Positions 23,607 through 33,267 of a stretch of DNA of 64,000 bases are shown here, piece after piece; position 1 is the stretch's first letter; every line of letters begins with the position of its first letter. The notes below the pieces were generated by a model. The model saw nothing but the letters and a program-made list of their open reading frames with translations, was not told the DNA's origin and ran no database searches. The position numbers and the translations under genes were made by a program. This stretch comes from an uncultured Flavobacteriales bacterium (lineage in GTDB: Bacteria > Bacteroidota > Bacteroidia > Flavobacteriales_D > CAJJDF01): the NCBI GenBank assembly GCA_905182785.1, contig CAJJDF010000038.1, positions 33,104 to 97,103 on the forward strand, written 5' to 3'.

Positions 23607-26174
23607 TTGTTGTTAACATTGTGTCTTCCGCAAGTTAGTTTTAGTCAAATTGGACAATCTGTTTTTTCCGATTCTCTTCAAAAAGATTCTATAACAATTG
23701 ATACAGTTAAAATTGATAGACTACTGGAAGAAACAATCAATTACAATGCCAAGGACTCCATAAGGCTTAAAGTCATTAAACAAAAAGTATACTTATATGG
23801 GAATGCTTTAGTGAAATTTGGAAAAATTGAACTAAAAGCGGGATATATTGAATACGATTTGAAAGGGAAGAATGTAAAAGCATATCCAATCTTAGATTCT
23901 GCTGGAAACAAGGTGCAATTTCCTGAGTTTACTGATGGTAACGAGACATTTACCGCCAAAATGATGGCTTATAATTTTGAAACAAAAAAAGCCTACGTAG
24001 AAGGAAGTAGATCCAAACAAGGCGAAGGTTTTATTCATTTTGACCAAATAAAAGTTTACCCTAATAAAGAAACGCATGGGAAAAACGGGAAATACACTAC
24101 GTGTGATTTAGATCATCCACACTATTATTTTAAGATTTCTAAAGCCATAATAAAACCAGGTAATAAAATAATTGCAGGTCCTTTAATGTTATACATTTCA
24201 GACATTCCTACTCCCTTAGCTTTGCCTTTTGGTTTTTTTCCAAATCAAAAAAGAAAAGGAGCTGGAATTATTATTCCTACTTATGACAATAACGTGAGTT
24301 GGGGTGTGGGTTTCTTGAATGGAGGATATTATGTTCCGTTTGGAGAGAAAGTTGATTTACAACTTACAGGAAGTATTTATACTAGAGGAACTTGGGGACT
24401 AAGAGCTATTTCTAGGTACAAAAACAGATACAAATATTCAGGAAATTTACAATTAACGTATCAGAATAACCTGAATGGAGATGAAGCTCTTCAAGAGTTA
24501 ACTGGGTTTTCAAAAAGTAAAGCATATTCCATAAGGTGGACGCATAATCAAGACCCTAAAGCAAGACCAAACTCTAGTTTTAATGCAAATGTAAGTTACA
24601 ACAGCAGTGCAAGAAATGACATAAACCAAACGGGAACAGGTTTTTTGGACAACTCTTATAGTTCTGCTATTTCTTATAGAAAAACATTCCCAAATACTCC
24701 TTTTAGTATCAATTTGAATGCTTCACAAAATGGAAAGTACACTCATTCAACTAAAGAAAATGTTCAAGATTACAACAACTTAACTTTTAACTTACCTGAT
24801 GTGAATTTTGCCATGAACAGAATTTATCCTTTAAAAAGTATTGATAACGAAAAAACAAGAGGTAAAAAATGGGCCAAACAAATTTCTAAAATTTACTTAA
24901 CCTATAACACCCAATTCAAAAACACAGTTAGTTTTATTGATACAGCAATTGACAAAAACAACTACCTATCACTTGGTTCTCAAATGCGAAATGGATTTTC
25001 TCACAGTGCCAGCACAGGAACATCTTTTAAAGTATTGAAAAAGTCAGTAACTATAAATCCATCTATTAATGCAAATGAAAGATGGTATTTACAAAAACTA
25101 AACAAAACCTATGATGCTACTTTAGATTCTGTTTTGATTGATACTTTGAGAGGAATAAAAAATTGGGACAGAGCATTTAATGCTAGTTTTAATCTGAGTG
25201 CAACTACAAAGTTCTATGGAATGTATCAATTTGCAGGATTTGCAAAAGGAAAAAAGAAAGCACTGATAAGGCATGTACTTACTCCTTCCTTGAACTTTAG
25301 TTATAACCCAAATTTTAGTACACTAACCGATTCATTAATTCAGAATAATACAGTAAAAATTAATCCTTACTCGCCCAATGCTTTGGGGATTTTTGGTTAT
25401 CCACCCGATTCTGAATCAGGGAGGATTACATTTTCTCTTGCAAATTCGCTTGAAATGAAAATTAAAGAAAAAACAGACACTGGATTGGTGTACAAAAAAG
25501 TAAAGTTAATAGACAACTTCACTTTAAGAACAAGTTATGATGTACTGAAAGAGGAATTTAAAATGAGCAACATTACTACTTCTGGGCGTACTACTCTTTT
25601 CAAAATTTTTACTGTTACTGGAGCTATGAATTTTAGTCCATATTCAAGGGATACAGCTGGTGGATTAATAGATGCTTATATCTTTAAAGAAACAAAAAAA
25701 ATAGCTCGACTCACAAACGGAAATATAAATTTAAGCTTTGCTTTGTCGCCTGAGACATTTAAAAAGAAGGAAGAAGAAAAAAACGAATCGAGTGATGAGA
25801 ATGAAAAAAAACCTGAGTCGGAGTATGAAATTCCATGGTCAGCAAATTTTTCTTACGTGATGAGTATGAGTAAAACTTGGAGTTCTTTCTCTAACAGAGA
25901 TTCTTCTATTTATACTCAGTCTGCTAGTGTTGGTGGAAGCGTTAGTTTTACAAAAAATTGGCGAGTTGGTTTTAATGTAAACTATGACATTACGAATAAA
26001 AATTTCTCTTATTCTAACATAGAAATTTACAGAAACCTACACTGTTGGGAAATGAGACTCTCTTGGATTCCTTTTGGTCCCAGACAAAGTTATAACTTTG
26101 GTATTAACGTAAAATCTTCGGTCTTGCAAGATTTAAAATATGAAAAAAAATCTCAACCCAAAGAATTTCGTTAA
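23607..26174 (+). CDS. lptD: LPS-assembly outer-membrane protein LptD
   Basis: Outer-membrane barrel that, with LptE, inserts lipopolysaccharide into the outer leaflet. The coordinates start at TTG 23607 by convention, but the signal peptide evidently begins further upstream: codons from 23559 give I-Q-F-K-Y-I-F-I-R-L then 'IVISGLLLTLCLPQVSFSQ', with no ATG or GTG anywhere in the frame after the TAA at 23544. The N-terminal region ('YLYGNALVKFGKIELKAGYI') is the OstA/LptA-like beta-taco; 'PTPLALPFGFFPNQKRKGAGI' opens the large barrel. The length fits Bacteroidota LptD. It is divergent from the amidase gene. Confidence 0.9.
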   Translation: MLLTLCLPQVSFSQIGQSVFSDSLQKDSITIDTVKIDRLLEETINYNAKDSIRLKVIKQKVYLYGNALVKFGKIELKAGYIEYDLKGKNVKAYPILDSAGNKVQFPEFTDGNETFTAKMMAYNFETKKAYVEGSRSKQGEGFIHFDQIKVYPNKETHGKNGKYTTCDLDHPHYYFKISKAIIKPGNKIIAGPLMLYISDIPTPLALPFGFFPNQKRKGAGIIIPTYDNNVSWGVGFLNGGYYVPFGEKVDLQLTGSIYTRGTWGLRAISRYKNRYKYSGNLQLTYQNNLNGDEALQELTGFSKSKAYSIRWTHNQDPKARPNSSFNANVSYNSSARNDINQTGTGFLDNSYSSAISYRKTFPNTPFSINLNASQNGKYTHSTKENVQDYNNLTFNLPDVNFAMNRIYPLKSIDNEKTRGKKWAKQISKIYLTYNTQFKNTVSFIDTAIDKNNYLSLGSQMRNGFSHSASTGTSFKVLKKSVTINPSINANERWYLQKLNKTYDATLDSVLIDTLRGIKNWDRAFNASFNLSATTKFYGMYQFAGFAKGKKKALIRHVLTPSLNFSYNPNFSTLTDSLIQNNTVKINPYSPNALGIFGYPPDSESGRITFSLANSLEMKIKEKTDTGLVYKKVKLIDNFTLRTSYDVLKEEFKMSNITTSGRTTLFKIFTVTGAMNFSPYSRDTAGGLIDAYIFKETKKIARLTNGNINLSFALSPETFKKKEEEKNESSDENEKKPESEYEIPWSANFSYVMSMSKTWSSFSNRDSSIYTQSASVGGSVSFTKNWRVGFNVNYDITNKNFSYSNIEIYRNLHCWEMRLSWIPFGPRQSYNFGINVKSSVLQDLKYEKKSQPKEFR

Positions 26175-26204
26175 TTTTGAACGTTAATATTTAAATTAAA
26201 AGCT

Positions 26205-26852
26205 GTGATAAAAAAATATTCAATCTTACTCTTTATTCTCATTTACACAGGATTTAATGGGTACTCACAAGAAGAAAAAGAACCACTTGTAATAAAAAAA
26301 TGGACAGTAAAAAGTCTTGTTTTTTCACAACCCTATACCTTTGAAAGAAGTGACGCTTTGCCTAGTTTTTTTACAGGAATTGGAGCTAAAATGAATTACG
26401 AAAAAATATCATATCGTATTTCTTTTGAACACATTAACTACGTCAAAGAAGTAGAAGTACTTTCTCAAAAAGGTTTCTTTCGTGAGAATACATTAAGACT
26501 TGGTGCCGAATATAAAATGAGACATAATGAGCTCATAAACTTAAACTTCTTTCTAGATGCTGGAATATCAAAAATATACGAAGAAGCTAACATGAAAATA
26601 ATTGATAGTAATATAGATATTTATGAAAGCTATGACGGTTATGGCTTAGGAGCAATTTTTGGAATTGGTTTTGATTATTATTTAAAACCGAATTTTTCTT
26701 TGTCGTTAGAAACAAGGTTAGATTTAATTCATATTTATGGAGATTATCACAAAGAAAACTTGATCCAAAAATACACAGTAAACTACGTTACTACTCATGG
26801 TAAATTCAACCTAAACTTATTGGGTAATTTTAGCATCAATTACCACTTTTAA
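26205..26852 (+). CDS. Putative outer-membrane beta-barrel protein, unknown function
   Basis: A 215-residue protein starting at GTG 26205, with a signal peptide ending near 'NGYSQ' (residue 22). The mature sequence is alternating strands ending 'LLGNFSINYHF', the aromatic terminus of a small barrel. No family is recognised. It lies 30 bases after lptD and 9 bases before the PorE-like gene, all on one strand, so the three may be co-transcribed. Confidence 0.6.
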   Translation: MIKKYSILLFILIYTGFNGYSQEEKEPLVIKKWTVKSLVFSQPYTFERSDALPSFFTGIGAKMNYEKISYRISFEHINYVKEVEVLSQKGFFRENTLRLGAEYKMRHNELINLNFFLDAGISKIYEEANMKIIDSNIDIYESYDGYGLGAIFGIGFDYYLKPNFSLSLETRLDLIHIYGDYHKENLIQKYTVNYVTTHGKFNLNLLGNFSINYHF

Positions 26853-26861
26853 TACAGAACA

Positions 26862-28865
26862 ATGAACAAAATATTTTCTACACTCCTTATTTTCATTCTA
26901 TTTCTTTCCTCTTGTCAATCTACAGCACAAAGTTCGCTTTACGACTCTAAGAGCAAGAAAGCCATAGAGTTATTCAAAAAAGGATACAATGAATACCGCA
27001 GTAGTGCTGGAAATGAAGAAAAACTAAATAAAGCTGAAAATTACCTTAACAAAGCGATAAAAAAAGACCCTAATTTTGTTTCTGCTTATATGTTGATTGC
27101 CGAAATTCAGATACAAAAACAAGACCTTGAAAAAGCGATAGAATATAAAGAAAAAGCTTTATCCATAAACCCAGAATATTCTAAAAACGAATATTATTAC
27201 TTGGCTCAATGGCAAATGAGAGCAGGACAATATGATAAATGTAAGATAAACTCTGCTCGTTTTTTAACTTATAGAGGCACAAACGAAACGTTTCAATACA
27301 ATGCTAAACAATACGTTAAAAACTGTGATTTTGCCAAAATCGCTTTGAATAACCCAGTAGATTTTACCCCACGAAATTTAGGGAAATCAATCAATTCTGA
27401 AAATTTAGAATATTTTCCTTCCCTTACAGGAGATGGAAAAACACTGGTGTACACAAGAGTTGTGAAAGACCAAAATGCAATCATGCGTGGAGGAAAACAA
27501 GAAGATTTATACGCATCAACAACAAATAAATTAAATGAATGGGAAGTTTCTGAAAAATTTTCTTCTCAAATAAACTCACCTTATAATGAAGGAGCACCCA
27601 CCATTACTGCAGATGGAAACTTTGTGATTTTCACCTCTTGTGTTGGCAGAGACGGGTACGGAGGAGATAGAACTGGGAAAGGAAGTTGTGATTTGTTTTA
27701 TGCAAGAAAACTAGGAAAAAAATGGTCTAAACCAAGAAACTTAGGAGCACCAATCAATACAAAACACTGGGAGTCTCAGCCTTGTTTTTCTGCAGATGGA
27801 AGAACACTTTATTTTGTGAGAGCAATTATAACAAAAAGAGGAAGGCACGATCCAGGCATTCAGGATATTTATGTGACAAAACTATCGGACAAAGGCTATT
27901 GGTCTCTTCCAAAAAAATTACCAAACACAATAAATACCCCAGGAAGAGAAGAATCTGTTTTTATTCATCCAGATGGGCAAACGCTTTACTTTGGATCTAA
28001 CGGGCACACAGGAATGGGTGGAATGGATTTATACCTTTCTAGGTTACAAGATAATGGAGAATGGGGAACGCCAGAAAATTTGGGTTACCCAATAAATACG
28101 TGCGACAATGAAAATAGCATTATTGTTTCGCCTAACGGAGATCTAGCTTATTTTGCATCTGACAGGGATGGAGGTTTGGGAGGTTTGGACTTGTATTCAT
28201 TCGAATTACCAGAAAAAGCAAAACCTTTCTTAACGACTTTCATGAGAGGGAAAGTATACGATTCTGAATCTCAAATTCCTCTGGGAGCTACGATTAGCGT
28301 AATTGATTTGAAAACTAGAAAAGTACTCCTGAAGACAAAAGCAGATAAATTGAATGGAGAATACCTAGTAAACATTCCAACTAACAAAGAGTTAGCTATT
28401 AATGTTTACAAAACTGGTTATTTCTTTTACTCAAAAAACTTCACTCCTACTAATTCCAAAGAACCGATTTTGATTGACATTCCTTTGGATAGAATAAAAG
28501 CAGGCGATAAACCTTACGTATTAGAAAACATATTTTTTGAAGTAAGTCAATACAATTTAAAACCAGAATCTAGAGTAGAATTAGATAGGCTTTTCCAGAT
28601 AATGAAAGAAAATAGCAAACTAAAAATAGAAATTGGAGGCCATACAGACAGTGACGGAGATGACGACAAAAATATGGAGTTATCAACGAAAAGAGCTAAA
28701 TCTGCAATGAATTACTTGTTAATGAAAGGAGTTGAGGCTCCAAGGCTATCTTACAAAGGGTATGGAGAAATGATGCCTAGAGTAAAAAATGATACGCCAA
28801 TAAACAAAGCACTGAACAGAAGAACAGAAGTGAAAATTATTGGAGAAGTAACTCCAAATAATTAA
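26862..28865 (+). CDS. PorE-like OmpA-family lipoprotein (TPR, PD40 propeller, OmpA)
   Basis: A 667-residue lipoprotein (lipobox 'LSSC', Cys18) with the four-part architecture of PorE, a T9SS component: TPR helices (about 30-140), WD40/PD40 beta-propeller repeats (about 185-440, each with 'FPSLTGDGKTLVYTR'-like blades), a carboxypeptidase regulatory-like domain (about 450-535), and a C-terminal OmpA domain (about 550-660) that binds peptidoglycan ('IEIGGHTDSDGDDDKNMELS', 'RLSYKGYGE', 'NRRTEVKI'). In P. gingivalis PorE links the secretion machine to the cell wall. The architecture is also found in many uncharacterised paralogues, so T9SS function is likely but not certain. Confidence 0.8.
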   Translation: MNKIFSTLLIFILFLSSCQSTAQSSLYDSKSKKAIELFKKGYNEYRSSAGNEEKLNKAENYLNKAIKKDPNFVSAYMLIAEIQIQKQDLEKAIEYKEKALSINPEYSKNEYYYLAQWQMRAGQYDKCKINSARFLTYRGTNETFQYNAKQYVKNCDFAKIALNNPVDFTPRNLGKSINSENLEYFPSLTGDGKTLVYTRVVKDQNAIMRGGKQEDLYASTTNKLNEWEVSEKFSSQINSPYNEGAPTITADGNFVIFTSCVGRDGYGGDRTGKGSCDLFYARKLGKKWSKPRNLGAPINTKHWESQPCFSADGRTLYFVRAIITKRGRHDPGIQDIYVTKLSDKGYWSLPKKLPNTINTPGREESVFIHPDGQTLYFGSNGHTGMGGMDLYLSRLQDNGEWGTPENLGYPINTCDNENSIIVSPNGDLAYFASDRDGGLGGLDLYSFELPEKAKPFLTTFMRGKVYDSESQIPLGATISVIDLKTRKVLLKTKADKLNGEYLVNIPTNKELAINVYKTGYFFYSKNFTPTNSKEPILIDIPLDRIKAGDKPYVLENIFFEVSQYNLKPESRVELDRLFQIMKENSKLKIEIGGHTDSDGDDDKNMELSTKRAKSAMNYLLMKGVEAPRLSYKGYGEMMPRVKNDTPINKALNRRTEVKIIGEVTPNN

Positions 28866-29195
28866 ACCTTTAATTCATAGTATTTTCTTAGTTTCCTTTT
28901 TTATTACAGTTGTAATTGGGAGTAATAATGAACACGAATTAGTAAGGATTTCCTATCCAATAAAAACTAAAAAACTCACATTCGAAAAAGACATCAAACC
29001 TATTATAAATAAATATTGTGGAGGGATATTTTGCCACCATAGGGTACCTTCAACTTAGACAAAGTAAAAGTGGTGAAAATGTTCCTTAAAAGGGTTAATT
29101 TTAAGAAAGAAGTGATTGATGACAGGACTATGCCAACAAGAAAAAAATTACCAAAAGAAGAATACAGTACTCTTAAAAAATGGTTGGAAGAATGA
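28866..29195 (+). pseudogene. Broken cytochrome c-like exported protein
   Basis: Directly after the PorE-like gene a frame without an ATG encodes a hydrophobic anchor ('HSIFLVSFFITVVIGS') and 'LTFEKDIKPIINKYC' then 'FCHH', resembling the haem-attachment segment of cytochrome c-like domains, although with an unusual CX4CH spacing. It hits TAG at 29056. One frame over it continues 'TFNLDKVKVV', 'DDRTMPTRKKLPKEEYSTLK' and 'KWLEE', the classic C-terminal M-P...Wi block, to TGA at 29195. Restoring one G in the G run at 29042-29044 would rejoin the halves. The distance to maeB is otherwise empty. Confidence 0.6.
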
Positions 29196-29347
29196 GTTTT
29201 GGAAAAATAAACCGCTTTATTTCTTTGTACTTCAAATTACATTCTTGAGTTTATATTAGTTCGTTTTATCAACTATTTTTAAAACCATAAGCAGTATATT
29301 GCTTTTTAATTAAGGATTACAGTATCTTTACAGCCTAATTTATAGAT

Positions 29348-31630
29348 ATGAAAGATAAGAGAAAAAAGAACGAAGCTTTAAGATACCACAGTCATCCAAA
29401 ACCAGGTAAAATTGAAGTTGTTCCAACAACAAAATACTCCTCACAAAGAGATTTATCTCTAGCCTATTCGCCTGGTGTAGCAGAACCTTGTTTGGCTATT
29501 GCTGAAAATAAAGAGGACGTTTATAAATACACATCCAAAGGAAATTTGGTTGCAGTAATATCAAACGGAACAGCTGTATTGGGACTTGGAAACATTGGTC
29601 CAGAGGCCTCTAAGCCAGTAATGGAAGGAAAAGGATTGTTGTTTAAGATATTTGCAGATATTGATGTATTTGATATTGAAGTAGACACAGAAGACATAGA
29701 TAAATTTGTAGAAACTGTAAAGAATATTGCTCCTACTTTTGGAGGAATAAACTTAGAAGATATAAAAGCGCCAGAAGCCTTTGAAATAGAGAGAAGATTG
29801 GTAGAAGAACTGGATATTCCAGTCATGCATGACGACCAACACGGAACTGCAATTATTTCTACAGCAGCACTTAAAAATGCTATAGAGATTACTGGAAAGA
29901 AAATTGACACAGTGAAAATTGTGGTTAATGGAGCGGGTGCAGCTGCAATTTCTTGTACTCGACTTTATATCTCTCTTGGAGCAAAAAAGAAGAACATCCT
30001 AATGTGTGATAGCAAAGGTGTGATTCAAAAAAGCAGAAAAGATTTAACTCCACAAAAAAAGGAATTTGCTACCGACCAAGTCGACCAAATAACTTTGGAA
30101 GATGCAATGAAAGGTGCAGATGTTTTTGTAGGATTATCCAAAGGAAATATTGTAACGCCTGCCATGTTGCTTACTATGGCAAAAGATCCGATTGTATTTG
30201 CAATGGCAAATCCTGAACCAGAAATAGATTATAACTTAGCAGTATCAACACGAGATGATATAATTATGGCAACAGGAAGATCTGATTTTCCTAACCAAGT
30301 AAATAACGTCCTAGGATTCCCATTTATATTTAGAGGAGCCTTGGATGTGAGAGCAACAAAAATAAACGAAGCTATGAAAATGGCGGCTGTTCATGCCTTG
30401 GCAGATTTAGCAAAAGAATCGGTACCAGAACAAGTTAACATCACTTATGACGAGGTAAATATAACATTTGGAAAAGATTATATCATTCCAAAACCATTTG
30501 ACAATAGATTAATATCTGTAGTTCCTCCAGCTGTTGCAAAAGCAGCCATGGAAAGTGGCGTAGCATTACAACCGATTACAAATTGGGCGAAATACCGTAA
30601 CGAACTTGAAGATAGATTAGGAAAAGGAAATAAAATTGTTCGACTCCTTCACAACAGAGCAAAATCAAATCCGAAACGAGTTGTTTTTGCCGAAGGCGAT
30701 CATTTAGATGTTCTTAAGGCTGCACAAGTAGTGTATGATGAAGGTATGGCAATTCCAATTTTATTGGGAGACAAAGAAACCATTGAAGAACTAAAAGAAG
30801 AAATAGGATTTGATGCTGACATTGAAATAATTGACCCGAAATCTTACAAAGAGAGAAAGCGTAAAAGAGAATTTGCAGAAAAATACTGGGAACTAAGACA
30901 AAGAAAAGGAGTTACTCTTTTTGATGCTGAAAAACTAATGAGAGATAGAAATTATTTTGCAACTATGATGCTTAACGAAGGACAAGCAGATGCTTTTATT
31001 TCGGGATATGCAAGAAAATATTCTTCGGTATTAAAACCTTTGATAGAAATTATTCCTAAAGTAGAAGGAGTAGATAAAATATCATCTACCAATGTAATGT
31101 TGACCAAAAGAGGTCCTATGTTCTTCTCGGACACTGCAATTACTCCAAACCCTACCGGAAAGGAATTAGCTCTTATTGCCGAAATGACGGGGACAGTAGT
31201 AAGAATGTTTGGATTAACTCCAGCCATAGCTATGTTATCTTACTCAAATTTTGGATCGGTAAATAATCACTCTTCTAGAAAAATAAAAGAAGCGATAGAT
31301 ATTTTACATGAAACTTGTCCAGAGCTTGTTATTGATGGAGAATTACAAGCAAATTTTGCATTAAACCCTACCTTACTAAAAGAAAAATTTCCTTTTTCTA
31401 AATTGGTTGGTAAAAATGTAAATGCACTTATATTTCCAAACCTTGATTCTGCTAATATCAATTACAAACTATTAAAAGAACTAAACGAAAGTGATTCTAT
31501 TGGCCCAGTAATTATGGGGCTTACTAAACCTGCTCACATTTTACAATTGGGAGCTAGTGTAGATGAAATTGTAAACATGACAGCTCTTGCTGTTGTTGAT
31601 GCACAAAACAAAATAACCAAGGAAGAATAA
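29348..31630 (+). CDS. maeB: NADP-dependent malic enzyme with phosphotransacetylase-like domain (MaeB type)
   Basis: Oxidatively decarboxylates malate to pyruvate, making NADPH. The 760 residues comprise a malic enzyme domain (about 15-420: 'YSPGVAEPCLAI', 'HDDQHGTAIISTAALKNA', Rossmann 'VVNGAGAAAIS') and a C-terminal PTA-like domain (about 430-755: 'RVVFAEGDHLDVLKAA', 'GPMFFSDTAITPNPTG'). In E. coli MaeB the second domain is regulatory, sensing acetyl-CoA, and not a transferase. A near-consensus -7 element TATCTTTA is at 29323-29330. It is a complete single gene. Confidence 0.95.
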   Translation: MKDKRKKNEALRYHSHPKPGKIEVVPTTKYSSQRDLSLAYSPGVAEPCLAIAENKEDVYKYTSKGNLVAVISNGTAVLGLGNIGPEASKPVMEGKGLLFKIFADIDVFDIEVDTEDIDKFVETVKNIAPTFGGINLEDIKAPEAFEIERRLVEELDIPVMHDDQHGTAIISTAALKNAIEITGKKIDTVKIVVNGAGAAAISCTRLYISLGAKKKNILMCDSKGVIQKSRKDLTPQKKEFATDQVDQITLEDAMKGADVFVGLSKGNIVTPAMLLTMAKDPIVFAMANPEPEIDYNLAVSTRDDIIMATGRSDFPNQVNNVLGFPFIFRGALDVRATKINEAMKMAAVHALADLAKESVPEQVNITYDEVNITFGKDYIIPKPFDNRLISVVPPAVAKAAMESGVALQPITNWAKYRNELEDRLGKGNKIVRLLHNRAKSNPKRVVFAEGDHLDVLKAAQVVYDEGMAIPILLGDKETIEELKEEIGFDADIEIIDPKSYKERKRKREFAEKYWELRQRKGVTLFDAEKLMRDRNYFATMMLNEGQADAFISGYARKYSSVLKPLIEIIPKVEGVDKISSTNVMLTKRGPMFFSDTAITPNPTGKELALIAEMTGTVVRMFGLTPAIAMLSYSNFGSVNNHSSRKIKEAIDILHETCPELVIDGELQANFALNPTLLKEKFPFSKLVGKNVNALIFPNLDSANINYKLLKELNESDSIGPVIMGLTKPAHILQLGASVDEIVNMTALAVVDAQNKITKEE

Positions 31631-31790
31631 TAGATATCATAGGATATCCCTTGGAATACAATAACCCAAAACTAATGACTTTTAATAGTCGTTTCATTTC
31701 TACTAGTTTATATTATCCGTTTTATGAATCATAAAAAAGAGGGTTACAAACTAGAAGAAAAGAATGTGTGGATTTAAGAAATAAAACAAT

Positions 31791-31798
31791 TATCTTTG
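31791..31798 (+). promoter_or_regulatory. -7 promoter element for ppa (TATCTTTG)
   Basis: TATCTTTG matches TAnnTTTG exactly, 19 bases before the ATG. No clear -33 TTG is present. Confidence 0.55.
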
Positions 31799-31817
31799 CC
31801 CACTTTAAAAATAAGAG

Positions 31818-32363
31818 ATGAACATAGACAAGACAAACCCTTGGCACAAAGTAAACATTGGAAAAAACAATCCAAACATTGTAAATGGAATCATAGAAAT
31901 TCCTAAAAACACAAGAGCCAAATACGAATTAGACAAAGAATCGGGATTATTATTGATGGATAGAGTAATTTATTCGTCTATGCATTACCCTGCCAATTAT
32001 GGATTCATTCCTCAAACTTATTGTGACGATAACGACCCTCTGGATATCATGGTGCTTTCACAAATAGAAATCGTGCCTATGTGTATCGTTTCTGCCAAAG
32101 TGATTGGAGTAATGAGAATGATTGATGGCGGAGAAATGGACGACAAGATTATTGCTGTAGCCGAAAACGACATGAGCTTTAATCACATAAACGACATTGA
32201 TGAATTGCCTGCTCACTGGATAAAAGAATTGCGTAACTTCTTTGAGGATTACAAGAAATTAGAAAACAAAACTGTAGAAGTAGAAGATTTTCAAAATGCT
32301 GAAATGGCTAAGAAAATCATTGAACAAAGTATGTTGGATTACCAAGCTTACATAGCTCAGTAG
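31818..32363 (+). CDS. ppa: Inorganic pyrophosphatase, family I
   Basis: Hydrolyses pyrophosphate from biosynthetic reactions to two phosphates in the cytoplasm, with Mg2+. The 181 residues match the bacterial family. '[14 protein letters not shown]' near residue 29, '[22 protein letters not shown]' (metal-binding aspartates near 70-76) and '[10 protein letters not shown]' near 104 are the diagnostic segments. It has its own promoter upstream and a strong terminator downstream, so it is monocistronic. Confidence 0.96.
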   Translation: MNIDKTNPWHKVNIGKNNPNIVNGIIEIPKNTRAKYELDKESGLLLMDRVIYSSMHYPANYGFIPQTYCDDNDPLDIMVLSQIEIVPMCIVSAKVIGVMRMIDGGEMDDKIIAVAENDMSFNHINDIDELPAHWIKELRNFFEDYKKLENKTVEVEDFQNAEMAKKIIEQSMLDYQAYIAQ

Positions 32364-32381
32364 TCTTTTTATTAAAAATTG

Positions 32382-32422
32382 AAAAAGCTTCAAATTCTTC
32401 TGAATTTGAAGCTTTTTTTTTG
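32382..32422 (+). terminator. Strong terminator after ppa
   Basis: A perfect 16-bp stem (32382-32397 with 32402-32417) around TTCT, followed by a T run. It lies 18 bases past the stop codon and marks the boundary between ordinary chromosome and the cassette-like region. Confidence 0.93.
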
Positions 32423-32496
32423 GCATTTGCCGAAACACAAAAAAATAGTTGTTTTTTTTCAAAACAACTGACCTCTATATTTCTAAACACTAATAC

Positions 32497-32533
32497 CATA
32501 GCCGTATATTATACGTATAAATATACAGCTATG
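32497..32533. repeat. Nested palindrome in a gene-free stretch
   Basis: CATAGC-C-GTATAT at 32497-32509 pairs with ATATAC-A-GCTATG at 32521-32533 (one mismatch), and the centre TATACGTATA at 32510-32519 is itself a perfect palindrome. No open frame of note covers it. It may be a first, diverged member of the hairpin spacers that follow. Confidence 0.5.
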
Positions 32534-32556
32534 CTTTTATGAAAAAAAAGAATAGA

Positions 32557-32582
32557 TAAACTTATTAAAAAAAATAAGTTTA
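32557..32582. repeat. Hairpin with A loop
   Basis: TAAACTTATT at 32557-32566 and AATAAGTTTA at 32573-32582 form a perfect 10-bp stem around six A. No T run follows on the plus strand, so it is not a normal terminator for ppa. The rest of 32423-32670 shows no gene. Confidence 0.4.
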
Positions 32583-32670
32583 GACATAAATATTATAACC
32601 CTTTATAAATTATGAAGTTAAATACTGAAAATTTACAATTAGAATACTTACATTTGAAAAACAAACGAAT

Positions 32671-32724
32671 CAACACATAGTGGATATATAGTTAACTGTT
32701 AACTATATTCCATTGTTGTAGCTA
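32671..32724 (+). repeat. attC-like spacer 1 (site Z)
   Basis: A single hairpin: the left arm beginning CAACA at 32671 and ending GTTAAC at 32696 pairs, with small bulges, with the right arm from GTTAAC at 32698 to TTGTTG at 32718. The inner 11 bp are perfect (ATATAGTTAAC / GTTAACTATAT). It ends in GTTGTAGCTA (32715-32724), whose exact reverse complement TAGCTACAAC occurs just after the following gene (33268-33277). Confidence 0.55.
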
Positions 32725-32755
32725 ATGTAAAACCAGACTTAAATTAAATAAAATT

Positions 32756-33262
32756 ATGGCAGATAGACCGAAAATTAAATTGAACCTTTCAAAATCTGAT
32801 AAAGTAATAGAAATAACTAGTTGGGCATTATTAATTGGGATTTGGGTTTTAGCAATATTGAACTTTTCTGATTTACCCGAAACTATTCCAACACACTATA
32901 ACGGAGCTGGTGAAGCAGATGGATTTGGTGAAAAGACAAATATTTTTGTTTTACCAGTTATTGGTACAATACTATTTATTGGTATGACTATTCTGAACAA
33001 TTACCCACATATTTTCAATTACCCATCAACAATAACAAATGAAAATGCGTATAACCAATATTCGAACGCGACAAGAATGATAAGAATATTAAAATTAGTA
33101 ATTGTTCTAGTTTTTGGACTTATCCTATTTAATACTTTACAGAATGCTAATGGAAATACTGACGGACTTGGAAATTGGTTTTTACCATTAACTATTGGTT
33201 TATTTACTATTCCTACTTTATACTTTTTGATTAAGTCAATGAAAATAAAACCAAATGAATAA
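32756..33262 (+). CDS. DUF1648 membrane protein (cassette unit 1)
   Basis: A 168-residue membrane protein with four hydrophobic helices, at about residues 21-38, 60-78, 109-126 and 138-156. The first two frame 'SDLPETIPTHYNGAGEADG', the DUF1648 signature also seen in SdpI-type proteins. The function of stand-alone DUF1648 proteins is unknown; SdpI itself confers immunity to a killing peptide in Bacillus. It is flanked by inverted 10-bp arms (GTTGTAGCTA at 32715, TAGCTACAAC at 33268), so gene and flanks form a unit. Confidence 0.8.
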   Translation: MADRPKIKLNLSKSDKVIEITSWALLIGIWVLAILNFSDLPETIPTHYNGAGEADGFGEKTNIFVLPVIGTILFIGMTILNNYPHIFNYPSTITNENAYNQYSNATRMIRILKLVIVLVFGLILFNTLQNANGNTDGLGNWFLPLTIGLFTIPTLYFLIKSMKIKPNE

Positions 33263-33267
33263 AACAC

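Noticed and set aside
32317..32499. Minus-strand frame over the ppa terminator
   Set aside because: It runs through a perfect terminator hairpin and the end of ppa, with no recognisable product.
32686..32708. Operator for the DUF1648 gene
   Set aside because: The 11-bp palindrome is the inner part of a longer hairpin whose ends match the other spacers, so a site function explains it better.
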